Assembly: GCF_021603645.1 (NCBI RefSeq)
Contig: NZ_BQHJ01000014.1
Span: 124,001 to 188,000, forward strand
DNA from: Pseudomonas pseudonitroreducens
GTDB taxonomy: Bacteria > Pseudomonadota > Gammaproteobacteria > Pseudomonadales > Pseudomonadaceae
DNA: 64,000 bases
Direction of reading: 5' to 3'
Part shown: positions 1-11,244 of the stretch, in pieces
Position numbering within the stretch: position 1 is the first letter of the stretch
How the letters are laid out: each line of letters opens with the position of its first letter
Made by a program: the position numbers and the translations under genes
Notes under the pieces: model-generated
The model's database searches: none
What the model saw: only the letters and a program-made list of their open reading frames with translations
Told to the model about the DNA's origin: nothing

Positions 1-2
1 CC

Positions 3-503
3 ACCGACGCGGCGACCCTGACCATCGATGTGCAGGACCAGAAGAGCCGTGACTTCGGCTTCGAGGGCGCGGTCACCCGTTACTTCGACAACGGCTGGCA
101 GGGCGGCACCACGCTGCACCTGGTGCGCTCGGAAGAAGAGGATGCCGATGGTGACTGGATCAAGCGTGATGCGCGCTACGCGTCGCTGTCCAAGTCCACC
201 GCGTTCGTCGGCTGGGGCGATGGTCAGCGCAGTGCCCGTCTGCAGGCGCAGCACGCGTTCAACCTGAAGGACGATGCGGACCACGAGATCGATGGCTACA
301 CCACCTTCGACCTGATGGGCGAGCAGAAGACCGGCTTCGGCACCTTCAGCGCCGGTATCCAGAACCTGCTGGACAAGCAGTACAGCACCGTCTGGGGCCA
401 GCGCGCCGCGCTGTTCTATTCGCCGACCTACGGGCCGGCCTATCTCTATGACTACCAGGGCCGTGGCCGCACCTTCACCCTGGGCTGGAGCCTGGAATAC
501 TGA
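3..503 (+). CDS. TonB-dependent siderophore receptor, C-terminal part (IutA/ChtA-like)
   Basis: The frame is open from the window edge, so only the last ~166 residues of an outer-membrane beta-barrel receptor are present. Alternating hydrophobic strands (e.g. YTTFDLMGEQKTGFGTFSAG), the conserved NLLDKQYS turn and a terminal aromatic residue (SLEY) are typical of TonB-dependent receptors. The last segment, with WGQRAALFYSP and YLYDYQGRGRTF, resembles the end of the aerobactin/rhizobactin receptors IutA and ChtA as I remember them. The likely role is ferric-siderophore uptake. Plug domain, signal peptide and start lie outside the window, so the substrate is an inference. Confidence 0.85.
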   Translation, partial: TDAATLTIDVQDQKSRDFGFEGAVTRYFDNGWQGGTTLHLVRSEEEDADGDWIKRDARYASLSKSTAFVGWGDGQRSARLQAQHAFNLKDDADHEIDGYTTFDLMGEQKTGFGTFSAGIQNLLDKQYSTVWGQRAALFYSPTYGPAYLYDYQGRGRTFTLGWSLEY

Positions 504-542
504 CGGGCCTGAAAGCTCACTAGCGGAAAGTCTCTACCTGAA

Positions 543-570
543 AAGACTCAGGCCACCTTTCCGGTGGCCT
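543..570 (-). terminator. Probable intrinsic terminator overlapping the ABM gene stop
   Basis: An 8-bp stem (AGGCCACC / GGTGGCCT, loop TTTCC) at 550-570 includes the last codons of the minus-strand gene. On that strand it is followed within a few bases by TCTTTT. It also lies between two convergent genes. Confidence 0.45.
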
Positions 571-865
571 GATCGAGGGTTTCCACTATGCCGCCGCTGA
601 GACTTCGGCAGTGGCACAAGAGCACTTCGCTGAGCAGCTGCAATGAGGGCGTGGCGAAGTAGTCCAGCAGGGCGTCTTCGTCTTTCCAGCTGCCTTGCAG
701 CAGCCACGGCTGGCCGTTCTCACGGGCGACCAACTGGCAGCGCAGGCACCCCGGCGCGCGGCGTGCGCCGTCGACCAGGTTGTCGATCAAGGCGCCGAGT
801 TCCGCCTCGTGCCCCGCCCGGGGGTGGATCTGCAATTCGTGTTCGATGGGGGTTTGCCAGTGCAT
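548..865 (-). CDS. Antibiotic biosynthesis monooxygenase (ABM) domain protein
   Basis: A 105-residue single-domain protein. The pattern (HELQIHPRAGHEAELGALIDNLVDGARRAPGCLRCQLV, then WLLQGSWKDEDALLDYFAT) is that of the dimeric ferredoxin-like ABM fold, found in small cofactor-free monooxygenases and heme-degrading relatives. No catalytic residue can be assigned by eye. It is divergent from an AraC regulator, which may control it. Proximity to a siderophore receptor hints at iron or heme biology, but that is only context. Confidence 0.7.
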   Translation of the reverse strand: MHWQTPIEHELQIHPRAGHEAELGALIDNLVDGARRAPGCLRCQLVARENGQPWLLQGSWKDEDALLDYFATPSLQLLSEVLLCHCRSLSGGIVETLDQATGKVA

Positions 866-1177
866 GTCCTGTCCTCCGCGTTACGCCGAAGAAGTCCGAA
901 GTGGCTCCTCGGACGACTGACAGCAAGAGTACGGCCCCGCCAGGCCCGCGCGTTATCCGGATGCTGTCGGCTTCTTGCCTGATCCTGCGGCAGGTTCGCC
1001 AGCCTCTGTAACAGGCCGTTTCCGCGCCATGCACCGCCGCGGTGCGCGCGTGGAGAGCGCTGCGGCTTGTCCATTCCTGCCGATTGCTTGCCTGATCCTC
1101 CAGCGCCTGCCTTACTGTCACACTGGGCGCTGCGCCGTGGGCGTAAGCTTCGAGCGCCGCCACTGGAGGTCCTGTGC
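866..1177. promoter_or_regulatory. Divergent intergenic region, ABM gene / AraC gene
   Basis: These 312 bases separate two divergent starts and should hold both promoters. I see no convincing -35/-10 pair, palindrome or small gene. A ribosome-binding site (TGGAGGT, 1164-1170) precedes the AraC ATG at 1178 and decides that start over an upstream in-frame ATG at 1067. Confidence 0.5.
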
Positions 1178-2119
1178 ATGTCCCAGTCCGTTCCCGCCTA
1201 CGATCCCATTGCCGCCGGCCGCCAGGAGCTGGCCGACATCATCCAGCGCCACTGCCAGGGTGAAGGCGTCTTCGAGACCGCCATCGATTCGCTGCTGGTC
1301 GGTCGCAGCGACTGCCCCCACGAGGGCCGCATGCCGACCCTCTATCGCCCTGCCCTGTGCGTGATTGCCCAGGGCTGCAAGGAAGTGCGCCTGGGCAGCG
1401 AGGTCTATCGCTACGACGAACTCAACCTGCTGGTGGTGTCGGTGACGCTGCCGGTTTCCGGCCAGGTGATCGAGGCCTCTCCGGAGAAGCCCTACCTGTC
1501 GATCCGCCTGGACATCGACCCGGGCGAACTGACCCGGCTGATCGCCGAGGCTGGCCTTGCCGGCAGCGCGCCGCGCCCGGCCAGCCGGGGCATCTATCTG
1601 CAACGCCTGGACTGCACCGTGCTCGACGCCCTGCTGCGGCTGATGCGTCTGCTGGATACCCCGCGCGATATCGAGATGCTCGCGCCGCTGTTCGTCCGCG
1701 AAATCCTCTACCGCCTGCTGCGCGGCCCGCAGGGCCACCTGCTGCACGACCTGGCGATGACCGACAGCCAGACCCACCGCGTCACCCGCGCTATCGAGTG
1801 GCTCAACCGTAATTACGACAAGTCCCTGCGCATCGAGGACCTGGCCCGCGAGGTAAACCTCAGCGTGTCCACCCTGCACCACCGCTTCAAGGAAGTGACC
1901 GCCCTGAGCCCGCTGCAGTACCAGAAGCAGCTGCGCCTGCAGGAAGCGCGGCGGCTGCTGCTCTCCGAGGGGCTGGAAGTGGCAGTGGCCGGGCATCGCG
2001 TCGGCTACGAGAGCCCGTCGCAGTTCAGCCGCGAATACAGCCGCCTGTTCGGCGCGCCACCGCTGCGCGACCTGGCGAGCCTGCGCGGCGCCCTGGACAG
2101 CGAGGCCGTGCCGGCCTGA
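1178..2119 (+). CDS. AraC-family transcriptional regulator (AraC_N plus HTH_18)
   Basis: A 313-residue regulator. Residues ~25-190 look like the AraC_N effector domain (LYRPALCVIAQGCKEVRLGS, then a cupin-like LNLLVVSVTLPVSGQV). The C-terminal ~100 residues carry the double helix-turn-helix: IEDLAREVNLSVSTLHHRFK followed by PLQYQKQLRLQEARRLL and GYESPSQFSREYSRLFG. The start at 1178 has a good Shine-Dalgarno. It is divergent from the ABM protein, its most likely local target. Effector unknown. Confidence 0.85.
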   Translation: MSQSVPAYDPIAAGRQELADIIQRHCQGEGVFETAIDSLLVGRSDCPHEGRMPTLYRPALCVIAQGCKEVRLGSEVYRYDELNLLVVSVTLPVSGQVIEASPEKPYLSIRLDIDPGELTRLIAEAGLAGSAPRPASRGIYLQRLDCTVLDALLRLMRLLDTPRDIEMLAPLFVREILYRLLRGPQGHLLHDLAMTDSQTHRVTRAIEWLNRNYDKSLRIEDLAREVNLSVSTLHHRFKEVTALSPLQYQKQLRLQEARRLLLSEGLEVAVAGHRVGYESPSQFSREYSRLFGAPPLRDLASLRGALDSEAVPA

Positions 2120-2129
2120 GTTTGCTTTT

Positions 2130-2156
2130 GTAGGAGCGGACGGAGTCCGCTCCTAC
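2130..2156. repeat. REP-type palindrome (GTAGGAGCGGAC family)
   Basis: Arms GTAGGAGCGGAC and GTCCGCTCCTAC around a GGA loop, between convergent genes. It has the same outer sequence as the elements at 12553, 13508, 20380, 43984 and 49549. Confidence 0.85.
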
Positions 2157-2225
2157 GGGTGTTTCAGCTGGGCATTGGTGCTTCGGATTCCCCGCTCCCT
2201 CAGGAGTGGGGCGCGCAGCCAATTC

Positions 2226-2306
2226 GTAGGATGGGTGGAGCGCAGCGATACCCATGCTGTAGGCGAACCGAATTGAGGGGTATCGCTTCGCTCCACGCCA
2301 TCCTAC
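2226..2306. repeat. Dispersed ~80-bp inverted repeat (GTAGGATGG family), copy 1
   Basis: Begins GTAGGATGGGTGGAGCGCAG and ends CGCTCCACGCCATCCTAC. The internal GCGATACCCAT arm on the left is matched by a diverged GGTATCGC arm on the right. Near-identical copies lie at 4527-4607 and 33758-33839. Confidence 0.85.
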
Positions 2307-2327
2307 AAAGGCGTTGGCCGGAGGCAA

Positions 2328-2714
2328 TCAGCGCTCGTAAAGCTCCAACGGCAGGTCATCCGGGTCGGCGAAGAAGGTGAAGCGTTTGCCGGTCAGTTCG
2401 TCCTCGCGGATCGGCTCGCAGGCCACGCCGTGGCTTTGCAGGTGGGCCACGGCGCTTTCCAGGTCGTCCACGGCAAACGCCAGGTGGCGCAATCCCTGTG
2501 CCTCGGGATAGGACGGCCGCGCTGGTGCGCCGGGGAAGGAGAACAGCTCCAGCCGTGCATCGCCCAGCTGCAGGTCGAGCTTCCAGGAGTCACGCGCCGT
2601 GCGGTAGGTTTCGGCGATCACCTTCAGCCCCAGCACTTCCACGTAGAAGTGCCTGGAGCGCGGGTAGTCCGAGCAGATCAGGGCGACGTGGTGGAGGCTG
2701 TGCAGCAGGGTCAT
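2328..2714 (-). CDS. VOC-family (glyoxalase/dioxygenase-fold) protein, YaeR-like
   Basis: 128 residues forming one vicinal-oxygen-chelate unit of two beta-alpha-beta-beta-beta modules. Candidate metal ligands are the early His in LHHVALICSDYPRSRHFY, Glu in LELFSFPGAP, His in LRHLAFAVDD and the final Glu in LPLELYER. The overall pattern matches the GloA2/YaeR group often annotated as lactoylglutathione lyase-like; the true substrate is unknown. The gene is divergent from the DUF945 gene. Confidence 0.85.
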   Translation of the reverse strand: MTLLHSLHHVALICSDYPRSRHFYVEVLGLKVIAETYRTARDSWKLDLQLGDARLELFSFPGAPARPSYPEAQGLRHLAFAVDDLESAVAHLQSHGVACEPIREDELTGKRFTFFADPDDLPLELYER

Positions 2715-2904
2715 GGCGTGGGCTTCCGGACGGTCAGAGCGCTCTATCCTGACAGCCGCACCCTGGCGGTCAATGCTGGCGCAGTGAAGTCGGTCGCCTA
2801 CAGCGCTGGAGTGATGGCAGTGCGCCTGCTAGCATCCCGCCGCCACCCCCACAATCACGGTCGACAGGACGTCCCCCGTACGGCCGCACTTGAAAGGAAT
2901 CAGC

Positions 2905-4413
2905 ATGAAGAAGACCGCCCTGGCCATCGCCATTCCCGTTGCCATCGTCGGCGCCGCCGCTGCCGGCGCCTGGTACACCGGCAGCCGTGTCGAGCAGGAA
3001 GTGAACCGCGGCATCAGCGAGGCCAACGAGCTGTTCCAGCAGGAGGCCCCGGGCCTGGGCGCGCACCTGACCCTGGTGGACATCCAGCGTGGCCTGTTCT
3101 CCAGCACCGCGCGCTACAACCTGTCCTTCACCGGCAAGGACGGCGAAGCGCCGCAGATCCTGGTGTTCACCGATCGCCTCGAGCACGGCCCCTTCCCGGC
3201 CTCGCGTCTGGCGGCGGGCAAGCTCGCCCCGGTCATGGCGCAGAGCCACTTCGCCCTGGAGCAGAACGAACTCACCGCCCCGCTGTTCACCGCCGCCGGT
3301 GGCAAGGCGCCGCTGTCCGGCGAGCTGACCATCCACTACGACCAGAAGCAGGAAGGCGCCGTCGAAACCGCCGCCCTGGAGTTCGTCAAGGACAGCGACA
3401 AGCTGCGCATGTCCCCGGCCAAGGTGACCTTCAGCGTCTCCGGCGACAAGAAGGACGTGAGCGCCGTGGGCAACCTCGCCGAGATCGACCTCGACTTCAC
3501 CGACGAGAACAGCGGCCAGCCGGCGCGAGTGCAACTGCGTGACCTCGGCATGCAGGGCGACAAGAAGGAAAACGCCAACGGCTTTGCCCTCGGCCCCAGC
3601 TCCGCCACCATCAAGAGCCTGAACATCAAGTCGCCGGGCGCACCGGAAGTCGAACTGCGCGACGCGGTGGTCGAGGAAGTCCTCAAGCAGGGCGGCAAGG
3701 GCCTGGACCAGAGCGTTTCCTACCGCGTCGGCAAGGTCGTGGTGCAAGGCCAGGAAATCGGCGGCGTGAAGCTCGACCTGAGCCTGCGCAACCTCGACGA
3801 GGGTGTGCTCAAGACCTTCAAGGAGTCCTACAACAAGATGGCCCTGGACAGCCTGGAAAGCACCGAGCTGACCCCGGCGCAGGAAGAGGAACTCAAGCGC
3901 CTGGGCCTGGCCCTGCTGGAAGGCTCGCCGGTGCTGTCGCTGGACGAGCTGTCGCTGCAGACCAGCCATGGCGTGGCCAAGGCGTCGCTGTCGGTCGACC
4001 TGCGCAAGCCCAACGCTGCCGCTGCCACGCCGGACGAGATGGCCCGCAGCATCCTCGCCGCGCTCAAGGCTGACCTGAAGGTGGACAAGGCGGTGATCGG
4101 CGACATCGTCGCGCTGCAGGGCTCGCTGGGCGGCGAGGCGGCCGGCAGTGTGGACCCGGTGGCGCTCAAGCAGCAGTCCGACGCCATGACCGACCTGTTC
4201 AGCGGCATGGCCCTGAACTCGCAGTGGGCGGTGCTCGATGGCAACGCCCTGTCCAGCTCGCTGGCCTACGCCAACGACCAGGTGAAGTTCAACGGCAAGG
4301 ACATGAGCGTGCCGGAATTCATGGCCTTCGCCATGGGCTCCGCGCAGGGCCTGGGCCTGGGCGGCGGCGCTGCCGGTGGCGAGGAAGAGCCGCAGGAAGA
4401 AAGCGTGGAATAA
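2905..4413 (+). CDS. YdgA/DUF945-family inner-membrane/periplasmic protein
   Basis: 502 residues starting MKKTALAIAIPVAIVGAAAAGAWYTG, an N-terminal membrane anchor or uncleaved signal. A long extracytoplasmic region follows, rich in amphipathic strands (LTLVDIQRGLFSSTARYNL, GELTIHYDQKQ), as in the YdgA/DUF945 family. The ATG at 2905 is preceded by AAAGGA; a TTG 15 bases upstream is less likely. The acidic, Gly-rich tail ends in EEEPQEESVE. Family function is poorly defined. Monocistronic, with a clear terminator. Confidence 0.8.
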   Translation: MKKTALAIAIPVAIVGAAAAGAWYTGSRVEQEVNRGISEANELFQQEAPGLGAHLTLVDIQRGLFSSTARYNLSFTGKDGEAPQILVFTDRLEHGPFPASRLAAGKLAPVMAQSHFALEQNELTAPLFTAAGGKAPLSGELTIHYDQKQEGAVETAALEFVKDSDKLRMSPAKVTFSVSGDKKDVSAVGNLAEIDLDFTDENSGQPARVQLRDLGMQGDKKENANGFALGPSSATIKSLNIKSPGAPEVELRDAVVEEVLKQGGKGLDQSVSYRVGKVVVQGQEIGGVKLDLSLRNLDEGVLKTFKESYNKMALDSLESTELTPAQEEELKRLGLALLEGSPVLSLDELSLQTSHGVAKASLSVDLRKPNAAAATPDEMARSILAALKADLKVDKAVIGDIVALQGSLGGEAAGSVDPVALKQQSDAMTDLFSGMALNSQWAVLDGNALSSSLAYANDQVKFNGKDMSVPEFMAFAMGSAQGLGLGGGAAGGEEEPQEESVE

Positions 4414-4428
4414 GCCGCGCCTGAAACG

Positions 4429-4455
4429 AAAAAGCCCGGCATTCGCCGGGCTTTT
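4429..4455 (+). terminator. Intrinsic terminator of the DUF945 gene
   Basis: AAAAAGCCCGGC-ATTC-GCCGGGCTTTTT: a GC-rich stem with flanking A and T runs, 15 bases after the stop codon. Confidence 0.93.
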
Positions 4456-4526
4456 TCATGCTTCCCGTAGGAGCGAGCCATCCTTAGTACGCAGGATGGG
4501 CGGAACCGAATGACAGCCCTCAGTTC

Positions 4527-4607
4527 GTAGGATGGGTGGAGCGCAGCGATACCCATGCTGTGTTAGCAGGGATTCGATGGGTATCGCTTCGCTCCACGCC
4601 ATCCTAC
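4527..4607. repeat. Dispersed ~80-bp inverted repeat (GTAGGATGG family), copy 2
   Basis: Same ends and internal GATACCCAT / ATGGGTATC arms as the copy at 2226-2306. It lies just past the trpA stop and may act as an mRNA 3' end structure. Confidence 0.85.
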
Positions 4608-4627
4608 GCGGAGCCTTATGGCAGCCC

Positions 4628-6896
<2,269 letters not shown>

Positions 6897-7784
6897 ATGA
6901 GCCGAGACCTTCCACCGCTCAATGCCCTGCGCGCCTTCGAAGCCGCTGCGCGCCTGCGCGGCGTTGGTGCGGCGGCGGATGAGCTAAGTGTCACCCACGG
7001 GGCGATCAGCCGACAGGTGCGTCTGCTGGAGGACGAACTGGGCGTCGCGCTGTTCGTCAAGGAAGGGCGCGGCGTAAAACTCACCGATGCCGGCGTTCGC
7101 CTGAGCGAAGTGGCCAGCGAATCCTTCGAGCGCCTGCGCAGCGTCTGCGCCGAACTGCGCCGCCAGGCGGGGGGGGACGCGCCCTTCGTGCTGGGCTGTC
7201 CCGGCAGTCTGCTCGCGCGCTGGTTCATCCCGCGCCTGGATCGCCTGAACCGTGACCTGCCGGACCTGCGCCTGCAGCTCTCGGCCAGCGACGGTGACCT
7301 CGACCCGCGCCGTGGCGGCCTCGACGCCACCCTGTGCTTCGCCGCGCCGCCGTGGCCCGCGGACATGCGCGTGCTGGAACTGGCGGTGGAAAGCATCGGC
7401 CCGGTGCTCAGCCCACGTTTGCCGCGTTTCGAGCAACTGCGGGCGGCGCCGGTTGAAGCGTTGCTGGGCGAGTCGCTGCTGCACACCGTGTCGCGCCCGC
7501 AGGCCTGGCCGGAATGGGCGTCGCGCCACGGTCTGGACTCGGCGCGACTGAAGTTCGGCCAGGGCTTTGAACACCTCTACTACCTGCTGGAAGCCGCCGT
7601 GGCGGGACTGGGCGTGGCCATTGCGCCGCAGCAACTGGTGGCCGACGACCTCGCTGCCGGTCGCCTGGCCGCGCCCTGGGGGTTCGTCGAAACCACCGCG
7701 CGGCTGGCGTTGTGGGTCCCGGAGCGGCGCGCCGATCCACGTGCCGAGCGCCTGGCGCAGTGGTTGCGCCAGGAGCTGGGTTGA
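6897..7784 (+). CDS. trpI: LysR-family activator of trpBA
   Basis: 295 residues, the length I recall for P. aeruginosa TrpI. N-terminal winged HTH ([38 protein letters not shown]), then a ligand-binding domain with the TrpI-characteristic [19 protein letters not shown] and [22 protein letters not shown]. Activates trpBA in response to indoleglycerol phosphate in known pseudomonads. The start MSRDLPPLN was preferred over an upstream TTG. Convergent with the next gene, 7 bases apart. Confidence 0.95.
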   Translation: MSRDLPPLNALRAFEAAARLRGVGAAADELSVTHGAISRQVRLLEDELGVALFVKEGRGVKLTDAGVRLSEVASESFERLRSVCAELRRQAGGDAPFVLGCPGSLLARWFIPRLDRLNRDLPDLRLQLSASDGDLDPRRGGLDATLCFAAPPWPADMRVLELAVESIGPVLSPRLPRFEQLRAAPVEALLGESLLHTVSRPQAWPEWASRHGLDSARLKFGQGFEHLYYLLEAAVAGLGVAIAPQQLVADDLAAGRLAAPWGFVETTARLALWVPERRADPRAERLAQWLRQELG

Positions 7785-7791
7785 GGGTGCC

Positions 7792-10197
7792 TCAGAACTC
7801 CGGCGTGTACTTCACGCTGAACATCAGGTTGCGTGGGTCACCGAAGTTGTTGGCGCCATCGGCCGCGGCGTAACCGGGCAGGTAATAGCGCTTGTCGAAC
7901 AGGTTGTTCGCGTTCACCGCGAGGTCGATTTCGCGGCTCAGGCGGTAGCCCAGGCGCGCGCTCCAGACGGTGAAACCAGGGATGTCGAACTCACGGTCGA
8001 AGCTCACGGTGTGGCTCTGGGTGACGAAGCCCAGGCCGGTGCTCACGCGGTTCCAGTCGCCCGGCAACTGGTAGTCGGCCCACATCCGCAGCATGTGCTT
8101 GGGCGTCCACTGGCTGAACACGCGGCCCTTGTTCTCCGGGTCGTCGAGGAACTTGGTGGTGTTGTAGGTGTAGCCAGCGAAGAGTTGCAGGTCGCGCAGC
8201 ACCTCGCCGCTAACCTCGGCTTCGATGCCCTGGCTGCGCACCTTGCCGGAGGCGGTGGAGCAGTACCAGCCGTCGCAGGCGTAACCCGACGCCTCGTCGA
8301 GCACGGCGCGGTTCTTCTGGTCATAGCGGAATACGGCCAGCGAGGTGTTTACCCGGCCATCCAGCAGCTCGCCCTTGAGGCCCACCTCGTAGTTGCTGCC
8401 GATCACCGGCTCGAGCATTTTCTGCTGCGCATCGCGGGCGCTCTGTGGTTCGAACACGTCGGTGTAGCTGGCGTAGGCCGACCATTCCGGCGTCAGAGTG
8501 TAGATCAGGCCGAAGTACGGCGTGACTTCACCGGTCTCGGTCATGCTGTCGGTGTAGTCGTCGTCCGGCAGGTTGTAGGCGTAGTCGTACCAGCTCACCC
8601 GGCCACCGACGACGGCGGTCAGCGGCTCGGCGAGCTTCACCCGCCAGCTGCTGTACAGGCCCTTCTGGCGGATGTCGTAGTCGGCGTTGGTGGAGCGTCC
8701 GCCCGGCGAGGAGAGGATGTCGTCGAGGCTCGGTTTGGGGCGATGGTGGTCGATATCGAAGATGTTGCCGCCGGGCACGAAGCGCCGTGCGTAGAAGTCG
8801 TCCGTGGTGTACTTGGTGTAGTTGCCGCCCAGGATCAGTTCCTGCTCCAGCGAGAACGCCTCGAATTTGCCGTCGAGGTACATGTCCAGGCCGATCCGGG
8901 TGGACTCGAAGTTGGTGATCCAGTCGGCGAAGTTGAGGCCGCTGCCGTCGGGCTGCACATCTCCGTGCATGCGCTGGTGGATCGAGTCGTTGTGCTCGCG
9001 CATGCGCACGGCGGCGGCTTTGAACTTCCAATTGTCATCGAAGCGGTGGGTCAGGTCGGCGTAGACGGTGGTCTGCTCGATGTCGTTGCTGTTCCACGTC
9101 GCGCCGCTGTAGGTGGAGCGCGAAAAGCCGATGTCGCTGCCGTCCGGGTAGCGCGGCAGGCCGCGCATCATCGGACGCGAATCGAGGTCGGAATCGCTGA
9201 AGCCGATGCCGACCGTGGTGTCCGGGCTCAGGTCGAAGTCCAGCGCGCCATACAGCGAGGTGGTCTTGCTCCACACGTAGTCGGTGAAGGAGTGCGTGTC
9301 GTCCTGGTCGGCCACCATGCGCCCGCGAAGCGTGCCGCTGTCGTTCAACGGGCCGCCGACGTCGGCCTGCAGGCCGTAGTGGTCCCACGAACCGGCCTTG
9401 CCGGTGAAGGTGGCGGTGGGCGTGTTCTGCCCGCGCTTGCGCACCAGGTTGATGGCGCCGCCGGGGCTGCCCGCGCCCTGCAGCAGGCCGGAGGCGCCGC
9501 GGAGGATTTCCACGCGGTCGAAGAACACCAGGTCCTGGTTCGCCCAGTTGCCCAGCACATAGGTATTGCGCGGGACCGGCACGCCGTCGTACTGCCAGTC
9601 GTCGATCTGGAAACCGCGCGAGGAAATCACCATGCCCGGGCCGATACCGGTGGCGCCGACCAGCCCTGTGCTGTGGTTGACCGCGTCGCGCAGGTCGGTG
9701 ATGTCCTGGTCGTCGAGTTGCTTGCGGGTGATCACGCTGACCGACTGGGGAATGTCCTTGAGCTTGTGCTCACCCTTGCCGATGGTGGTGGCACGCGTGG
9801 CGTAGGAGCCGCTGCCTTCGGTAGTGGCGCCCATGCCCTGGCCGGTTACCGTGGTGCTGTCCAGTTCCAGGGCGCCGTCGGTCGGGGCTGCTTCCACGCT
9901 GAAAGCGCCGCTGGCGGTGACCTTCAGGCGCAGGTTGCTGCCGGACAGGGCCTTTTTCAGCGCCTGTTCCGCGCTCAGTTCGCCCTGGACGGCGGGTGCA
10001 TGCTGGTCGCGCACGAGCGCAGGGTCCAGCGAGATCACCTCGCCGCTTTGCCGGGCGATGGCGTTCAGCGTGGTAGCGAGACTCGCGGCGGGCAATTCGA
10101 AGTGCGTCCGGGCGGGTTCGGCGGCGAGCAGGCAGGGAGCGTTGGCCACCAGCACGAAGGCGGTGGCAAGGGCGGCGCGGGGCCAGGGTGAGGACAC
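7792..10197 (-). CDS. TonB-dependent siderophore receptor with STN signalling domain (FhuE/FpvA-type)
   Basis: 801 residues. Signal peptide at ~1-26, then a secretin/TonB N-terminal (STN) domain at ~30-105 (FELPAASLATTLNAIARQSGEVISLDP), a plug (DIPQSVSVITRKQLDDQDITDLRDAVN ... DRVEILRGASGLLQGAGSPGGAINLVRKR) and a 22-strand barrel ending SVKYTPEF. The STN domain marks a transducing receptor that signals through FecR to FecI, encoded just upstream. GTG start with AGGAG before it. The plug resembles FhuE/coprogen and hydroxamate receptors; the ligand is unproven. Confidence 0.93.
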   Translation of the reverse strand: MSSPWPRAALATAFVLVANAPCLLAAEPARTHFELPAASLATTLNAIARQSGEVISLDPALVRDQHAPAVQGELSAEQALKKALSGSNLRLKVTASGAFSVEAAPTDGALELDSTTVTGQGMGATTEGSGSYATRATTIGKGEHKLKDIPQSVSVITRKQLDDQDITDLRDAVNHSTGLVGATGIGPGMVISSRGFQIDDWQYDGVPVPRNTYVLGNWANQDLVFFDRVEILRGASGLLQGAGSPGGAINLVRKRGQNTPTATFTGKAGSWDHYGLQADVGGPLNDSGTLRGRMVADQDDTHSFTDYVWSKTTSLYGALDFDLSPDTTVGIGFSDSDLDSRPMMRGLPRYPDGSDIGFSRSTYSGATWNSNDIEQTTVYADLTHRFDDNWKFKAAAVRMREHNDSIHQRMHGDVQPDGSGLNFADWITNFESTRIGLDMYLDGKFEAFSLEQELILGGNYTKYTTDDFYARRFVPGGNIFDIDHHRPKPSLDDILSSPGGRSTNADYDIRQKGLYSSWRVKLAEPLTAVVGGRVSWYDYAYNLPDDDYTDSMTETGEVTPYFGLIYTLTPEWSAYASYTDVFEPQSARDAQQKMLEPVIGSNYEVGLKGELLDGRVNTSLAVFRYDQKNRAVLDEASGYACDGWYCSTASGKVRSQGIEAEVSGEVLRDLQLFAGYTYNTTKFLDDPENKGRVFSQWTPKHMLRMWADYQLPGDWNRVSTGLGFVTQSHTVSFDREFDIPGFTVWSARLGYRLSREIDLAVNANNLFDKRYYLPGYAAADGANNFGDPRNLMFSVKYTPEF

Positions 10198-10256
10198 AGC
10201 AATCTCCTGAGAATTATTCGTATTCAGGAGCTAGGTGTGCCGAGACGGAAAATCCG

Positions 10257-10282
10257 GACAGGCGCTGCCGAAATATTTTTCC
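10257..10282 (-). promoter_or_regulatory. Candidate ECF (FecI-type) promoter of the receptor gene
   Basis: On the minus strand GGAAAA (10282-10277) is followed after 18 bases by TC (10258-10257), matching the GGAAAT-N17/18-TC pattern of iron-starvation ECF promoters. It lies ~60 bases upstream of the receptor start, after the fecR stop. Confidence 0.55.
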
Positions 10283-10293
10283 GGACCACGTCA

Positions 10294-11244
10294 TCAAGGT
10301 TCTCGCAGGCTGATCAGGGTCAGCCAGGGGCCGAAGCGGCGGATTTCCAGCGGCAGGGTTTCGCCCAGCGCGGCGAGCGTGCGTGCGGGTTCGTCCAGCG
10401 GGAATACGCCCTGCACACGAAGTTGCCGTGCGCGTGGGTCGACGCGGACAAAACCCGGCAGGTAGGGTCGCAGCGAGTCGACCACGACTTCCAGCGGCTC
10501 GTCGCTGACGCTGAGCCGGCCGCTCAGCCAGTCCGCGCGGTAGGCCTGCTGGCTGAGCGGATGGATGCCGTCGGCGGCCAGCAGCGCCGCCTCGCCTTCG
10601 CCCAGTTCACGCCACTGGGCCTGCCCGGCGAGGCTGGCGCGGACACGGTGCTCCAGCACCACCAGACGGGTGGCGTGAGCCTCCTGGCTGACCAGGAAGC
10701 GCGTGCCCAGCGCCCGGGCTTCGCCCTGGGCCGTCCGGACGATCAGCGGGCGTTGCGCATCGGGTGCGACCTGGATCACCAGCTCGCCGTGGCGCAGCAG
10801 GATCAGGCGCTGGTTCGAGTCGAAGGCCAGGTCCACCGAACTGCCGGCGTTCAGGCTGAGACGACTGCCGTCTTCGAGGGTGAAGCTGCGTCGTTCGCCG
10901 GTGCCGGTTCGCAGGTCGGCGATCAGGTCACGCACCGGCGTGCTGCTGGCGGTCAGCCAGAGCCCGCCACCGAGCAGGCCGAGGCCGGCCAGCCCGCGCA
11001 ACAACTGGCGACGCGAACCGTGCTGGTGCAGCAGCAGGTCGGCGGCGCCGGGCATGCGTCGGAGATCGTCATAGGGCGCACCCAGGCCGCGTTGCAGGCG
11101 AGCCCAGGCGTCGGCGTGGGCCGGGTCGCTGTTCAGCCAGGCCTGCAACTGGCGCTGCATCCGCAGATCGGCGTGGCCTGAGCGCAGCCGCACCATCCAG
11201 TCGATGGCCTGCTCGCCGGCCGTGTCCAGCGGTACTTCGCTCAT
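10294..11244 (-). CDS. fecR: FecR-family anti-sigma/sigma-regulator protein
   Basis: 316 residues. Cytoplasmic N-terminal DUF4880-type region (AIDWMVRLRSGHADLRMQRQLQAWLNSDPAHADAW), one membrane helix near ~84-100 (LRGLAGLGLLGGGLWLT), then the periplasmic FecR domain (GERRSFTLEDGSRLSLNAGSSVDLAF) and a C-terminal STN-contacting part. It relays the ligand-bound receptor signal to the sigma factor. ATGA overlap with the sigma gene indicates co-translation. The symbol denotes the family, not the ferric citrate system. Confidence 0.93.
   Translation of the reverse strand: MSEVPLDTAGEQAIDWMVRLRSGHADLRMQRQLQAWLNSDPAHADAWARLQRGLGAPYDDLRRMPGAADLLLHQHGSRRQLLRGLAGLGLLGGGLWLTASSTPVRDLIADLRTGTGERRSFTLEDGSRLSLNAGSSVDLAFDSNQRLILLRHGELVIQVAPDAQRPLIVRTAQGEARALGTRFLVSQEAHATRLVVLEHRVRASLAGQAQWRELGEGEAALLAADGIHPLSQQAYRADWLSGRLSVSDEPLEVVVDSLRPYLPGFVRVDPRARQLRVQGVFPLDEPARTLAALGETLPLEIRRFGPWLTLISLREP

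Noticed and set aside
7567-10191. Long plus-strand open frame antisense to the siderophore receptor
   Set aside because: Shadow of a high-GC gene; no domain, and the receptor on the other strand is complete.
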